Notes: a model not told the origin generated them from the sequence alone. 64,000 bases of DNA from Aquaspirillum sp. LM1 (GCF_002002905.1 NZ_CP019509.1:3882001-3946000), one strand, 5' to 3'. Positions 27,951-38,861 are shown, counted from the stretch's first letter. Translations and numbers: made by a program.

Positions 27951-29093
27951 ATGAAACCGACCCTGACCCCGCGCATTGTCCTGCCCGTCGTGGCGCTGAT
28001 GGCCGCCACCCCGGCGCTGGCCGATATCACTGTCGGCGTGATTGCCTCGCTGACCGGCCCCGCCGCTGCCCTGGGCGCGGAAACCAAAAAGGCCGTGGCG
28101 CTGTTTCCCACCAGCGTGGGCGGCGAAAAGGTCAATTTTATTGTGCTGGACGATGCCACCGACCCGACCAGCGCGGTGAAAAACGTGCGCAAGCTGATTT
28201 CCGAAGACAAGGTGGACGCCATTCTTGGCCCCAACCTGATCAGCACCGCCACCGCCATGGCCGACGTGGCCAATGCCGAAAAAACCCCGATGGTGTCCGT
28301 CGCGCCGCTGGAAGTCAGCGGCGACAAGCGCGGCTTTGTGTTCCGCAGCGAGCCGTCGGCTGACCTGATGGTCAACCGCGTGGTGGCCGACATGGTGGCC
28401 GGCGGGGCAAAGACCGTTGGCTTTATCGGCTTTTCCGATTCATGGGGCGAACTGCTGCTGAAAGCGCTGACCAAGGCCAGCGAAGGCAAGCTGACCATTG
28501 TCGCCAGCGAACGCTACGGTCGGGCTGACCCCAGCGTGCAGGCGCAGGTGCTCAAGGTGATGGCGGCCAAGCCGGATGTGGTGTTTGTCGGCGCGTCGGG
28601 TACCCCGGCGGCCATGCCGCAAATCACCCTGCGTGAGCGCGGCTACAAGGGCAAGGTGTATCAGTCGCACGGCGTGACCAGCAAGGAATTCCTGCGCGTG
28701 GGCGGCAAGGCGATTGAAGGTGCGCTGATTCCGGTTGGCCCGGTGCTGGTGGCCGAACAACTGCCAGATAGCCACCCGACCAAAAAAGCCAGCGTGGCAT
28801 TTGTGAAAGAACTGGAAACCAAGCACGGGCCGGATTCGCGCTCCACCTTTGCCGGCGCGTCGTGGGATGCCTGGCTGCTGTTGCAAAATGCCATTGTCAG
28901 CGCCCAGAAAGCCAAGGTGAAGTCTGGCACGCCGGAGTTTCGCGCTGCCCTGCGCAACGGGCTGGAGAAAAATGGCCGGCTGGTGGGCGTCAATGGCGTG
29001 TACACCATGAGCGCCGCTGACCACGCCGGCTACGACGCCAGCGCCATTGTGCTGATCAAGGTGGAAAACAACCGCTGGAAGCTGGTGAAGTGA
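27951..29093 (+). CDS. ABC transporter substrate-binding protein (branched-chain amino acid/aromatic type)
   Basis: 380 residues with a Sec signal peptide (cut after [13 protein letters not shown]) and a type I periplasmic binding fold of the LivJ/LivK family ([41 protein letters not shown]). In aromatic-degradation loci such proteins bind benzoate- or phenylpropionate-like acids. AGAGGAG lies before the ATG. It overlaps mhpD by one base (TGATG) and is separated from its membrane and ATPase partners (LivHMG fusion, LivF) by three enzyme genes, so transport and catabolism are interleaved in one transcript. Confidence 0.9.
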   Translation: MKPTLTPRIVLPVVALMAATPALADITVGVIASLTGPAAALGAETKKAVALFPTSVGGEKVNFIVLDDATDPTSAVKNVRKLISEDKVDAILGPNLISTATAMADVANAEKTPMVSVAPLEVSGDKRGFVFRSEPSADLMVNRVVADMVAGGAKTVGFIGFSDSWGELLLKALTKASEGKLTIVASERYGRADPSVQAQVLKVMAAKPDVVFVGASGTPAAMPQITLRERGYKGKVYQSHGVTSKEFLRVGGKAIEGALIPVGPVLVAEQLPDSHPTKKASVAFVKELETKHGPDSRSTFAGASWDAWLLLQNAIVSAQKAKVKSGTPEFRAALRNGLEKNGRLVGVNGVYTMSAADHAGYDASAIVLIKVENNRWKLVK

Positions 29094-29884
29094 TGTCTGA
29101 TACCACCTTGTTGAATGCCGCCGCCGCCGCCGCCCTGCTGCACCATGCCGCCACCAGCGGCCAGCCCATTGCCCCACTGCGCGATCGCCTGGCCACCCCG
29201 GATGCAGACAGCGCCTACGCCATCCAGAACCACAACACCGAACGCGCACTGGCCGCAGGCCGGCGTCTGGTCGGTCGCAAGATCGGCCTCACCTCGCTGG
29301 CCGTCCAGGCCCAGCTCGGCGTTGATCAACCCGACTTCGGCATGCTGTTTGCCGACATGGCCGTCGGCGATGGCGAAGCCATTGCCACAGGCCGGCTGAT
29401 CCAGCCCAAGGTCGAAGCCGAAATCGCCCTGGTGCTGGGGCGAGATCTCACCCACGAGCGTCACACCTACGCCGACCTGATCCGCGCCACTGACTACGCG
29501 CTGCCCGCCATTGAGGTGGTGGACAGCCGTATTGCCCACTGGAACATCCGCTTTGTCGATACCGTGGCCGACAACGCCTCCAGCGGCCTGTTTGTGCTCG
29601 GCAGCCAGCCGCGCCGGCTGGGAGAATTCGACCTGGCCGCCTGCGCCATGGAAATGCGACAGGGCGACGAGGTGGTGTCGCGCGGCAACGGTCGCGCCTG
29701 CCTGGGCAACCCGCTGAACGCCGCCGTCTGGCTGGCCGACGTGATGGTGCGCTATGGCCGTCCGCTGCAGGCCGGCGACATGGTGCTGACCGGGGCCTTG
29801 GGCCCCATGGTGAATGCCGGGCCAGGCCAGACCTTTGTCGCCGAGATTGCCGGTCTGGGTTCAGTCACTGCCGTGTTCGCTTGA
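29093..29884 (+). CDS. mhpD: 2-oxopent-4-enoate (2-keto-4-pentenoate) hydratase
   Basis: 263 residues, of usual length (E. coli MhpD 269). Adds water to 2-hydroxypenta-2,4-dienoate to give 4-hydroxy-2-oxovalerate. The family blocks [39 protein letters not shown] and AIEVVDSRI are present, including the acidic metal ligands (E and E-x-E) of the fumarylacetoacetase-like fold. The ATG overlaps the stop of the binding-protein gene. Third lower-pathway step in the locus. Confidence 0.93.
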   Translation: MSDTTLLNAAAAAALLHHAATSGQPIAPLRDRLATPDADSAYAIQNHNTERALAAGRRLVGRKIGLTSLAVQAQLGVDQPDFGMLFADMAVGDGEAIATGRLIQPKVEAEIALVLGRDLTHERHTYADLIRATDYALPAIEVVDSRIAHWNIRFVDTVADNASSGLFVLGSQPRRLGEFDLAACAMEMRQGDEVVSRGNGRACLGNPLNAAVWLADVMVRYGRPLQAGDMVLTGALGPMVNAGPGQTFVAEIAGLGSVTAVFA

Positions 29885-29911
29885 GTCGCCTCCCCCCACG
29901 AGAGAATTGCA

Positions 29912-30862
29912 ATGAGCCAAAAAATCAAATGCGCGCTGATCGGCCCCGGCAACATCGGCACCGACCTGCTCTACAAACTCCGCCGCAGCCCCGTCCTTGA
30001 CCCGGTCTGGATGGTCGGCATCGACCCGGAATCCGAAGGCCTCAAACGCGCCGCCGAACTGGGGTTGAAGACCACCGCTGACGGCGTCGATGGTCTGCTC
30101 CCCCATGTGCTGGCCGATGGCGTACAAATCGCCTTTGACGCCACCTCGGCTTATGTCCACGCCGAGAACACCCGCAAGCTCAATGCACTGGGGGTGTTGA
30201 TGATTGATCTGACCCCAGCCGCCATTGGCCCGTACTGTGTCCCGCCAGTGAATCTGGCCCAGCATGTTGGCCGCGGTGAGATGAATGTGAATATGGTCAC
30301 CTGCGGTGGCCAGGCCACCATCCCGATGGTCGCCGCCATCAGCCGGGTCCAGCCCGTGGCGTATGGCGAGATTGTCGCCACCGTCTCCAGCAAGAGCGCC
30401 GGGCCGGGCACACGCAAGAACATCGACGAGTTCACCCGCACCACTGCTGGCGCAGTGGAGAAAGTTGGCGGCGCCAAGAAGGGCAAGGCGATCATCATCA
30501 TCAACCCGGCAGAACCGCCGCTGATCATGCGCGATACCGTGCATTGCCTGACCGAAACCACACCCGACCAGGCCGCCATCACCGCATCCATCCACGCCAT
30601 GATCCACGAGGTGCAGAAGTATGTGCCCGGCTATCGTCTGGTCAATGGCCCGGTATTTGACGGCAATCGGGTATCGGTGTTTCTGGAAGTACAAGGCCTG
30701 GGCGACTTCCTGCCCACCTACGCCGGCAACCTGGACATCATGACCGCCGCCGGTGCGCGCACCGCCGAAATGTTTGCCGAACAGATCCTCGCCGGTCGGC
30801 TGACACTGACCCCGACCGACACCGTGGGCATCGCCCGCACCGCCGGTTGCGGCGCGCACTGA
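29912..30862 (+). CDS. mhpF: Acetaldehyde dehydrogenase (acylating)
   Basis: 316 residues, equal to E. coli MhpF. Converts acetaldehyde, CoA and NAD+ to acetyl-CoA. N-terminal Rossmann motif [10 protein letters not shown] and catalytic Cys131 in MVTCGGQAT are visible, with the [12 protein letters not shown] segment. Forms a channelled complex with the aldolase MhpE, whose gene follows 20 bases downstream. AGAG upstream of the start. Confidence 0.95.
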   Translation: MSQKIKCALIGPGNIGTDLLYKLRRSPVLDPVWMVGIDPESEGLKRAAELGLKTTADGVDGLLPHVLADGVQIAFDATSAYVHAENTRKLNALGVLMIDLTPAAIGPYCVPPVNLAQHVGRGEMNVNMVTCGGQATIPMVAAISRVQPVAYGEIVATVSSKSAGPGTRKNIDEFTRTTAGAVEKVGGAKKGKAIIIINPAEPPLIMRDTVHCLTETTPDQAAITASIHAMIHEVQKYVPGYRLVNGPVFDGNRVSVFLEVQGLGDFLPTYAGNLDIMTAAGARTAEMFAEQILAGRLTLTPTDTVGIARTAGCGAH

Positions 30863-30882
30863 GTCCCCCTGGAGAATTTGTG

Positions 30883-31914
30883 ATGACCTTGAACGGCAAA
30901 AAGATCACCGTCCACGACATGACCCTGCGTGACGGCATGCACCCCAAGCGCCATTTGATGACGCTGGAACAAATGGTCAGCATCGCCACCGGCCTGGACC
31001 AAGCCGGTGTACCACTGATTGAAGTCACCCATGGCGATGGCCTGGGCGGCTCCTCAGTGAATTACGGCTTCCCGGCGCATACCGACGAAGAATACCTCGG
31101 TGCGGTGATCCCGAAGATGACCCAGGCCAAAGTCTCCGCCCTGCTATTGCCCGGCATCGGCACCGTCGATCACCTGAAAATGGCACGTGACCTGGGCGTA
31201 CACACCATCCGCGTCGCCACCCACTGCACCGAAGCGGATGTGTCGGAACAGCACATCACCCTGGCGCGCAAACTGGACATGGACACCGTTGGCTTTTTGA
31301 TGATGAGCCATATGAACAGCCCGGAGGGCTTGGTCAAACAAGCCAGGCTGATGGAAAGCTATGGGGCCAACTGTATCTACATCACCGACTCCGCCGGCCA
31401 TCTGTTGCCCGATGGCGTCAAAGCCCGCCTCGGCGCAGTACGTGACGCCCTCAAACCAGACACCGAACTCGGCTTCCACGGCCATCACAACCTGGCCATG
31501 GGCGTGGCCAACAGCATTGCCGCCATTGAAGTCGGCGCCACACGGATTGACGCCGCTGCCGCTGGCTTGGGAGCTGGAGCCGGCAACACCCCCATGGAAG
31601 TGCTGATTGCCGTGTGCAGCCTGATGGGCATCGACACCGGGGTGGATGTGGCCAAGATCACCGACGTGGCCGAGGACCTGGTAGTGCCGATGATGGACTT
31701 CCCGATCCGCATTGACCGCGATGCGCTGACCCTGGGCTATGCCGGGGTGTATGGGTCGTTCCTGCTGTTTGCCAAACGGGCCAGCCAGAAGTATGGGGTA
31801 CCGGCGCGGGAGATCCTGGTGGAGCTGGGCCGGCGCGGGATGGTGGGCGGGCAGGAGGATATGATTGAGGATACGGCGATGACGATGGCGCGGGCGCGCG
31901 GTTTGTTTGCCTGA
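30883..31914 (+). CDS. mhpE: 4-hydroxy-2-oxovalerate aldolase
   Basis: 343 residues, of the DmpG/MhpE family (E. coli 337). Splits 4-hydroxy-2-oxovalerate into pyruvate and acetaldehyde using Mn2+. [14 protein letters not shown] (catalytic Arg/Asp and His), the [11 protein letters not shown] metal-binding histidines and the C-terminal DmpG-type communication domain are all present. GGAGA precedes the ATG at 30883. Partner of MhpF; the acetaldehyde passes directly between them in characterised complexes. Confidence 0.95.
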   Translation: MTLNGKKITVHDMTLRDGMHPKRHLMTLEQMVSIATGLDQAGVPLIEVTHGDGLGGSSVNYGFPAHTDEEYLGAVIPKMTQAKVSALLLPGIGTVDHLKMARDLGVHTIRVATHCTEADVSEQHITLARKLDMDTVGFLMMSHMNSPEGLVKQARLMESYGANCIYITDSAGHLLPDGVKARLGAVRDALKPDTELGFHGHHNLAMGVANSIAAIEVGATRIDAAAAGLGAGAGNTPMEVLIAVCSLMGIDTGVDVAKITDVAEDLVVPMMDFPIRIDRDALTLGYAGVYGSFLLFAKRASQKYGVPAREILVELGRRGMVGGQEDMIEDTAMTMARARGLFA

Positions 31915-32098
31915 TCTCAACCTTGTGCCGGTTTTCCCGGTTTACGCCGCGCCTCTGGCCGGCGGCTGGAACCGTGTTCCCGTTTTATCGCTCGACCGCC
32001 GCTGCGGCGTCAGGCGGCTGACCTCTGTGCGGCGCGTGCGCCGGCCAGGGGACAGCCGCATTGGCGTTGGTGCGGCTGCTGGACACAGGAGTCCTTGA

Positions 32099-34951
32099 AT
32101 GGATGCCCAGATTTTTGCCCTGCTCGGGCAGGACGGTATCACCAATGGTGCCATCTACGCCCTGCTGGCGTTGGCGCTGGTGCTGGTGTTTGCCGTCACC
32201 CGGATTATTTTCATTCCCCAGGGCGAGTTTCTTGCCTGGGGCGCGTTGACCATGGCCGCGCTGGAAGCCGGCCAGTACCCTGGCACGGTGTGGCTGCTGC
32301 TGGCGGCGGGCGGGCTGACCCTGCTGGCCGACCTGGCCAGCGCACGCGGCCAGTCTCGCCGGCTGCTGCATTCGGCGCTGTGGAACCTGGCCTATCCGCT
32401 GGCACTGGCCGGGACGTTGGCCCAGCTGCCGCTGGCCGACCTGCCTGCACTGGTCAAGGTGGCGCTGACCCTGGCGATTGTGGTGCCGATGGGGCCGATG
32501 TTGTATCGGCTGGTGTTCCAGCCGGTGGCGGAAGCGCCGGTGCTGATCCTGCTGATCATTTCTGTGGCGCTGCATCTGGTGATGGTGGGCCTGGGCCTGC
32601 TGATCTTTGGCCCGGAAGGCTCGCGCACCACGCCGTTCAGCGATGCCCAGATTGAACTGGGCAGCCTGATGATTGGCGGACACACCCTGGTGGTGGTGGG
32701 CGCTTCGCTGGCGCTGATTATTGGTTTGTACCTGTTTTTTGACCGCACCCTGGCCGGCAAGGCGCTGCGCGCCACGGCGATCAACCGCAACGGCGCACGG
32801 CTGATGGGGATTTCCCCGGCACTGGCCGGGCGGCAAACCTTTCTGGTGGCGGCGCTGATTGGCGCGCTGTCGGGTCTGCTGGTGGCACCGATTACCACCA
32901 TCTATTACGACAGCGGTTTCCTGATTGGCCTGAAAGGGTTTGTTGCCGCCATCATTGGCGGGCTGGCCAGTTATCCGCTGGCGGCGGCGGGCGCGCTGGT
33001 GGTGGGCCTGCTGGAGTCGTTTTCGTCGTTCTGGGCCAGTGCCTTCAAGGATGTACTGGTGTTCACCCTGATTATTCCGGTGCTGATCTGGCTGTCGTGG
33101 TCCACCCACCATGTCGAGGAAGAAACCCTGCTGCCAAGCAGCACCCCGGCGCGCTCCGGCTGGATTGACCCGCGCTGGGTGCTGGGCGCTTTTCTGCTGT
33201 GCCTGCTGCTGGCACCGCTGCTGCTGCCGGAGTTTTACGTCACCCTGCTCAATTATGTTGGCCTGTCGGCACTGGTGGCGCTGGGCCTGGTGCTGCTCAC
33301 CGGGGTGGGCGGGCTGACCAGTTTTGGTCAGGCGGCGTTTGTCGGCCTGGGCGCGTATACCACCGCCTGGCTGACCACCGCCAGCGAACTGCCGGCCTGG
33401 CTGGCGTTTGCCGGCGGGTCGCCGTGGCTGGCGCTGCTGCTCGGGCTGGCGCTGACAGCCACCGTGGCGATGGTGCTGGGTTCGCTCAGCCTGAAACTGT
33501 CGGGCCACTATTTGCCGCTGGGCACCATGGCCTGGGGCATTTCGCTGTACTTCCTGTTTGGCAATATGGAATTCCTGGGCGGCCATTCCGGCCTATCTAA
33601 CCTGCCGCCGATTGCCCTGTTCGGGGTCGATCTGGTGGACAGCCGACATTACTACTATCTGGTGTGGGCGTTTGTGCTGGTGGCGCTGTTCACCACCAAA
33701 AACCTGCTGGATTCCCGCGAGGGCCGGGCAATTCGCGCACTCAAGGGCGGCATGGTGATGGCCGAGGCGATGGGGGTGAACACCTCGCGGGCGCGGATGG
33801 TGATTTTTGTGCTGGCCGCGCTGCACGCCTGCGCCGCCGGCTGGCTGTATGCCCACCTGCAACGCTTTGTGAATCCCACTCCGTTTGGCCTGCATATCGG
33901 CATCGAATACCTGTTCATGGCTGTGGTGGGCGGGGCGGGGCAGGTGTGGGGCGCGCTGGTGGGGGCCGGGGTGATCACTGTGCTCAAGCAGTGGCTGCAG
34001 GACATTCTGCCCAAGCTGTTTGGCTCGGCGGGCCATTTTGAGGTGATTGTGTTTGGCCTGATGATGATTGTGGTGCTGCACCGCGCCCGCGATGGCCTGT
34101 GGCCGCTGCTGGCGCGGCTGTTGCCGGTGCGCCAGACGCCCAAAGTCATCGATACCCACGCCGCACCGCTGGCGAAAAAACCGCAGCCGCCGCACGGCGA
34201 GGTGATTCTGGAGGCCCGCGCGGTGACCCGCAAGTTTGGCGGTCTGGTGGCCAACAACAATATGAGTTTGAGCGTGCAGGCGGGCGAAATCCTGGCGCTG
34301 ATCGGCCCCAATGGTGCCGGTAAAAGCACCATGTTCAACCAGCTGTCTGGCGTGGATACCCCCACCTCGGGCGAGGTGCTGTTCCGGGGCCAGCCGGTGA
34401 CCGGACGCCAGTCGCGCGATATCGCCGCGCTGGGCATGAGCCGCACTTTTCAGCATGTGAAGCTGCTGCCCACGATGAGCGTGCTGGAAAACGTGGCCAT
34501 TGGCGCGCATCGGCGCGGCCAGCAGGGGGTGCTGTCGGCAGCCTGGCGGCTGGACCGGCGAGAAGAAGCCCGCCTGCTGCGCGAAGCGGCCATTCAGGTG
34601 GAGCGTGTTGGCCTGGGTGAATTCATGCACGCCGAAGCCGGCAGCCTGGCGCTGGGCCAGCAGCGGATTCTGGAAATTGCCCGCGCACTGTGTGCCGACC
34701 CGTGCCTGCTGCTGCTGGACGAACCCGCTGCCGGTCTGCGGCTGAAAGAAAAACAGGCGCTGGCCGAATTGCTCAAGCGCCTGCGCGCCGAAGGCATGGC
34801 GGTGCTGATTGTGGAGCACGACATGGACTTTGTGATGAACCTGGTTGACCGGGTGGTGGTGATGGAGTTTGGCGAAAAAATTGCCGAAGGCCTGCCAGAA
34901 GCGGTGCAGCAAGACCCCGCCGTGCTCGAAGCCTATCTGGGAGGGGTGTGA
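32099..34951 (+). CDS. Fused LivH-LivM-LivG ABC transporter (two permeases plus ATPase)
   Basis: 950 residues in one uninterrupted frame. Residues 1 to about 340 are a LivH permease ([38 protein letters not shown]), about 360-680 a LivM permease ([38 protein letters not shown]), and about 700-950 a LivG ATPase with Walker A GPNGAGKS (736-743), Walker [11 protein letters not shown] and EHDM. The ATPase signature reads LALGQQ rather than the usual LSxGQ. AGGAG precedes the start. With the upstream binding protein and downstream LivF it should import the aromatic acid or a related acid. Separate liv genes are the norm; a three-way fusion is uncommon. Confidence 0.92.
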   Translation: MDAQIFALLGQDGITNGAIYALLALALVLVFAVTRIIFIPQGEFLAWGALTMAALEAGQYPGTVWLLLAAGGLTLLADLASARGQSRRLLHSALWNLAYPLALAGTLAQLPLADLPALVKVALTLAIVVPMGPMLYRLVFQPVAEAPVLILLIISVALHLVMVGLGLLIFGPEGSRTTPFSDAQIELGSLMIGGHTLVVVGASLALIIGLYLFFDRTLAGKALRATAINRNGARLMGISPALAGRQTFLVAALIGALSGLLVAPITTIYYDSGFLIGLKGFVAAIIGGLASYPLAAAGALVVGLLESFSSFWASAFKDVLVFTLIIPVLIWLSWSTHHVEEETLLPSSTPARSGWIDPRWVLGAFLLCLLLAPLLLPEFYVTLLNYVGLSALVALGLVLLTGVGGLTSFGQAAFVGLGAYTTAWLTTASELPAWLAFAGGSPWLALLLGLALTATVAMVLGSLSLKLSGHYLPLGTMAWGISLYFLFGNMEFLGGHSGLSNLPPIALFGVDLVDSRHYYYLVWAFVLVALFTTKNLLDSREGRAIRALKGGMVMAEAMGVNTSRARMVIFVLAALHACAAGWLYAHLQRFVNPTPFGLHIGIEYLFMAVVGGAGQVWGALVGAGVITVLKQWLQDILPKLFGSAGHFEVIVFGLMMIVVLHRARDGLWPLLARLLPVRQTPKVIDTHAAPLAKKPQPPHGEVILEARAVTRKFGGLVANNNMSLSVQAGEILALIGPNGAGKSTMFNQLSGVDTPTSGEVLFRGQPVTGRQSRDIAALGMSRTFQHVKLLPTMSVLENVAIGAHRRGQQGVLSAAWRLDRREEARLLREAAIQVERVGLGEFMHAEAGSLALGQQRILEIARALCADPCLLLLDEPAAGLRLKEKQALAELLKRLRAEGMAVLIVEHDMDFVMNLVDRVVVMEFGEKIAEGLPEAVQQDPAVLEAYLGGV

Positions 34952-34952
34952 C

Positions 34953-35700
34953 ATGGCCAATGTTCTGCAAGTCAGCCAGTTGTCGGTGGCCTACGGCAAG
35001 GTGGAGGCGGTCAGCCAGGTGAGCCTGAACGTGGGCGAGGGGCAAATTGTCACCGTGATCGGCCCCAACGGTGCCGGCAAGACCACCACGTTGTCGGCCA
35101 TCATGGGCCTGTTGCCCTCGCGCGGCCAGGTGAGCTTTGATGGCCAGGTGGAAGGCGTGCCGGAAGTGGAGCGCATGGTGGTGCGCGGCATGAATCTGGT
35201 GCCGGAAAAACGCGAGCTGTTTGGCAGCATGACCATTGAGGACAACCTGCTGCTGGGCGCGTTTCAGCGCCACCGCCATGGCCACCGCGACCACGCCGAC
35301 ACCATGGAAGAAGTGTACAGCCTGTTTCCCCGGCTGAAAGAACGCCGCCTCCAGCAGGCTGGCACCATGTCGGGCGGCGAGCGGCAGATGCTGGCAGTGG
35401 GCCGTGCGCTGATGGCCAAGCCCAAGCTGCTGATGCTGGACGAACCCAGCCTGGGCCTGGCCCCGCTGATTGTGCGCGAAATCTTTCGCATCATCGCCGA
35501 GCTGCGCCGGCGTGGGGTGTCGATCCTGCTGGTGGAGCAAAACGCCCGCGCCGCGCTGCAAGTGGCCGACATATGCCTATGTGCTGGAAAACGGCAGCGT
35601 GAAAATGGAAGGCGACGCCACCGCGCTGCGCAACGACCCCCGGGTGATCGAAAGCTATCTGGGCCTGGCCAGCAAGCATCAGGACATGCTGGCCAGCTAG
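34953..35700 (+). pseudogene. livF-type ABC ATPase gene with a one-base frameshift
   Basis: LivF family: Walker A GPNGAGKT, signature MSGGERQM, Walker [11 protein letters not shown]. At 35571 one extra base (GAC-A-TAT) breaks the frame: before it the protein reads ARAALQVAD, and the expected continuation [15 protein letters not shown] to the end [11 protein letters not shown] is found in the next frame, stopping at 35700. Without the extra base it is a normal 248-residue LivF. As read, the unshifted frame stops at 35711 (252 residues) with an abnormal last 46 residues. All ATPase motifs precede the shift, so residual function is conceivable. Either a real mutation or a sequencing/assembly error. 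Confidence 0.85.
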
Positions 35701-35756
35701 GGAAACACTGAAAAAAACTGCCATCCCGCCCATTCCCTGCCAAGGAGCGTTACACC

Positions 35757-37208
35757 ATGCATGCCCTTCAAGTGCTTGCCGACGAACACCAGTCTCTGGC
35801 CGCCATCCTGCATGCCCTGCATTTCATGCTCAAGGAAATTGCCGCTGGCCGGCTGCAGCCCGACATGGCCCTGCTGCGTGCCATGGTCCACTACCTGGAC
35901 GCTTACCCAACCGAATGCCACCACCCGCGCGAAGAGCGCCTGCTGTTTGCCCGGCTGCGCGCACGCACCCAGGCTGGCGACGCCCTGCTGGCCGAGCTGG
36001 CCGCCCGCCATGGCGAAACCAGCGTGCGCGCCCAGGCCCTGCGTGCTGCGCTGGACGCCTATTGCGCCCAGCCGCACGAGGTTGGCCCGCTCAGCGTTGC
36101 CTTTGACGCCTACGCCACCTTTTACCGCAGCCTGATGCTGCAGGAAGAGCAACAGCTGCTGCCCTTGCTGCGCCAGCATCTGCTGGCCGACGACTGGGCA
36201 GCGATGGACGTGGCACTGGCTGAAGCGCCGGCGGAATTCACCGCGCTGTTTTCCCGCCTGGTGGCTGCTGCACCGCCGCCGGTGGGGCTGGGCATTGGCC
36301 CCTACCCTGATGACTTTCCCCCTGTCCGACCAAGGAATGCCCCGATGAGCGAATCTGTCCTGACCGAAGCCGCCACCAGCCGTTTTGTCCGCATCCGCGA
36401 AGGTGAGCTGGACCTGCAACTGCACTACAACGATGCCGGCAGCGGCAGCGAAACCGTGGTGATGCTGCACGGCTCCGGCCCCGGTGCCAGTGGCTGGGCC
36501 AACTTCAACCGCAATGTCGAACCGCTGGTGGCCGCTGGCTACCGGGTGATTCTGATGGATTGCCCCGGCTGGAGCAAAAGCGACCCGATTATCTGCACTG
36601 GCTCGCGCTCGGAACTCAATGCCCGCGCGCTCAAGGGCCTGCTCGACGCCATTGGTCTGGCGCGGGTGCATATCATCGGCAATTCCATGGGCGGCCACAG
36701 CGCAGTGGCGTTTGCCCTGGCTTACCCCGAGCGGGTGGGCAAGCTGGTGTTGATGGGCGGCGGCACTGGCGGCCCCAGCCAGAGCGTGCCGATGCCCACA
36801 GAAGGCATCAAGCTGCTGCAGGCGCTGTACCGCGAACCCAGTATTGAAAACCTGAAAAAAATGATGGCGGTCTTCGTGTTTGACAGCAGCAGCCTGACCG
36901 AAGCGTTATTCCAGGCCCGGCTGGACAATATGCTCGCCCGCCGCGATCACCTGGAAAACTTTGTCAAAAGCCTGGCCGCCAATCCCAAACAATTTACCGA
37001 CTACGGCCCACGCCTGGGCGAAATTGCCGCGCCCACGCTGATTATCTGGGGGCGTGACGACCGCTTTGTGCCGATGGACATTGGCCTGCGCCTGCTGTGG
37101 GGCCTGCCTAACGCCCAATTGCACATCTTCAACCGCTGCGGCCACTGGGCACAGTGGGAACACGCCGATGCCTTTAACCGCATGGTGGCGGATTTCCTGA
37201 TGCACTAA
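35757..37208 (+). CDS. mhpC: Hemerythrin-like HHE domain fused to MhpC hydrolase
   Basis: 483 residues. Residues 1 to about 170 are a helical hemerythrin HHE-type domain (H11 in DEHQSL, H45, [10 protein letters not shown] at 55-64, [12 protein letters not shown]). Residues 197-483 are MhpC, the alpha/beta hydrolase cleaving the ring-fission product to 2-hydroxypenta-2,4-dienoate and succinate; the stretch TEAATSRF and nucleophile S310 (GNSMGGHS), Asp in WGRDDRF and His in RCGHWAQW are intact. AAGGAG precedes 35757. A second site, AAGGA, lies 8 bases before the in-frame ATG at 36345, the start expected from other MhpC proteins, so a separate 287-residue MhpC may also be made. The domain join is unusual. 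Confidence 0.88.
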   Translation: MHALQVLADEHQSLAAILHALHFMLKEIAAGRLQPDMALLRAMVHYLDAYPTECHHPREERLLFARLRARTQAGDALLAELAARHGETSVRAQALRAALDAYCAQPHEVGPLSVAFDAYATFYRSLMLQEEQQLLPLLRQHLLADDWAAMDVALAEAPAEFTALFSRLVAAAPPPVGLGIGPYPDDFPPVRPRNAPMSESVLTEAATSRFVRIREGELDLQLHYNDAGSGSETVVMLHGSGPGASGWANFNRNVEPLVAAGYRVILMDCPGWSKSDPIICTGSRSELNARALKGLLDAIGLARVHIIGNSMGGHSAVAFALAYPERVGKLVLMGGGTGGPSQSVPMPTEGIKLLQALYREPSIENLKKMMAVFVFDSSSLTEALFQARLDNMLARRDHLENFVKSLAANPKQFTDYGPRLGEIAAPTLIIWGRDDRFVPMDIGLRLLWGLPNAQLHIFNRCGHWAQWEHADAFNRMVADFLMH

Positions 37209-37635
37209 GCGCTGTTAACCCCCTGGCGTTGTGGCGTGGCCTTGGCCGTACTCCCCGTACTGTCTGCGGCCACATGCCTGGCCAGGATGGCAACGCCGCT
37301 CTGGCCACCGCTGTGTTGTCACGGCGGGGCGGGCTGCGTGCGGCCATCGCGTGCCACCAATCCGCACTTTGGCTGTTCTGCTGCGGGCGCGTCAGCGTGA
37401 TCCCCTGATGGCGCCCGCGCATGCATCGTTTTTTTCTCTGAACGGGCAGGAAATAACTATTGGAAAAATCGGCCCATTCTTTTCATCCTGATGGACTGGC
37501 TGCGACTGCGGTCAGCCCGCGCCGGGGCTCCTTGGCCCCCCGGCGCAGCGGAATGTGCCCGTCACTGACGGGCCAGGCAAGGCACCGCCAGTGCAACTGG
37601 CGTGCATAACGAGACTCACCACTGGAGGAAACACC
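37209..37635 (+). other. Intergenic region and porin leader with two hairpins
   Basis: 427 bases without a convincing gene between mhpC and the porin. Two perfect stem-loops lie in the likely leader: a 9-bp stem GCGCCGGGG/CCCCGGCGC (37519-37527 and 37538-37546) and a 7-bp stem CGCCAGT-GCA-ACTGGCG (37586-37602), the second 16 bases before the GGAGG ribosome site. Neither has a U-run. They could stabilise the mRNA or limit porin translation; function is inference. Confidence 0.5.
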
Positions 37636-38787
37636 ATGAAACACGCACACACCCTGCTGGCCGCTACCCTGGCCGGCCTGAGCGCCACCGCTCTGGCCGA
37701 TGTCACCCTGTATGGTGCCATCGACGAAACCCTGGAAAGCGTCAGCGCCCGAGGCGCTGCCAACAGCAGCAAGAACATTGGCCAGACCACCCGCATCAAC
37801 TCCAATAGCTCGCTGATTGGCTTTAAGGGCAGCGAAGACCTCGGCAATGGCCTGAAAGCCATCTGGCAAGTGGAAAGCGGCATCGCCATTGACACCGGCG
37901 GTGGCAACTTTGCCACCCGCGACAGCTTTGTCGGCCTGACCAGCCCGAGCGCCGGCACCCTGCAGTTGGGCCTGCTCACCTCATCGGCGCGCGCCATGGG
38001 CGGCATTTTCGACATCAACAAGGCCTCCACCGGCATTGGCATGTCTGCTGCCCTGCTGGGCAAGCTGGGCAACTTTGCCATTACCGACCCGGCGCTGAAA
38101 ACCCAGGCCACCGGCACCATTGGCCTGTTTGACAGCCGCCTGCGCAACTCGGTGCAGTATGTCACCCCCAGCTTTGCCGGCTTCTCCGCCAGCGCGCTGT
38201 ACGGCAGCGGCGAAAACGGCAGCGGCCCGCGTGCCTACAACGCCAATATCGGCGTGAAATACGAAGACAGCGCGCTCTACGCTGGCTTGTCTTATACCCG
38301 CTCCACCACCGGTGCCGACGACAGCAGCGCCACCTCGGTCAGCGCCTTTCGCAAACTGTCCGACCTGCGCGCTGCTGCCATCTACCGCTTTTCGGCCAAT
38401 ACCCGGATTGGCCTGATTTACGACCGCACCGAAGGCGACCTGACCCAGGCCGCCAGCCTGGTATATGGCACCCGTGAGCTGAAGCAGTCGGTCTGGTATG
38501 TGAACGGTGCGCTGGGCGTGGGCAACCATGGCCGGGTGATTGCCCAGTATGGCCAGTCGGGCAAGCTTAGCGGCGGCAATAGCAGCCTGGCCGACAGCGG
38601 CAAGGCGCAGCACTACGCGCTGGGCTACGAGTACGACCTGTCCAAACGCACCCTGCTCAAGGCCATGTACAGCGAAATCCGCAACAACAGCGCCGCCAAC
38701 TATGACTTTGGTATCGGCGCGGTGGGCAATGTGGCGGCTGGTGCCGATCCGAAGGGCTTTGCCGTTGGCCTGCGCCACACCTTCTGA
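37636..38787 (+). CDS. Gram-negative (betaproteobacterial) porin
   Basis: 383 residues with a signal peptide (MKHAHTLLAATLAGLSATALA) and the mature start DVTLYGAIDETLE typical of the trimeric 16-strand porins of Burkholderia and Neisseria. SSLIGFKGSEDLGNGLKAIWQVE is the family signature, cut here as SLIGFKGSEDLG. The final residue is phenylalanine (RHTF), the outer-membrane assembly signal. Start fixed by GGAGG. Its place at the end of the mhp locus suggests uptake of the aromatic acid across the outer membrane. A strong terminator follows. Confidence 0.92.
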   Translation: MKHAHTLLAATLAGLSATALADVTLYGAIDETLESVSARGAANSSKNIGQTTRINSNSSLIGFKGSEDLGNGLKAIWQVESGIAIDTGGGNFATRDSFVGLTSPSAGTLQLGLLTSSARAMGGIFDINKASTGIGMSAALLGKLGNFAITDPALKTQATGTIGLFDSRLRNSVQYVTPSFAGFSASALYGSGENGSGPRAYNANIGVKYEDSALYAGLSYTRSTTGADDSSATSVSAFRKLSDLRAAAIYRFSANTRIGLIYDRTEGDLTQAASLVYGTRELKQSVWYVNGALGVGNHGRVIAQYGQSGKLSGGNSSLADSGKAQHYALGYEYDLSKRTLLKAMYSEIRNNSAANYDFGIGAVGNVAAGADPKGFAVGLRHTF

Positions 38788-38828
38788 TTTTCTTCCTGTT
38801 TGCTAGCACGCTTCAGCACCCCAGCTTG

Positions 38829-38861
38829 GACCTCCTCTGCCCCAGATGGAGGTCTTTTTTT
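38829..38861 (+). terminator. Rho-independent terminator after the porin
   Basis: Perfect 7-bp stem GACCTCC (38829-38835) / GGAGGTC (38848-38854) followed by seven T. Lies 41 bases past the porin stop and closes the locus. Confidence 0.88.

Noticed and set aside
37231-37491. 86-codon frame upstream of the porin
   Set aside because: Trp/Arg-rich low-complexity translation without a ribosome site; treated as intergenic.
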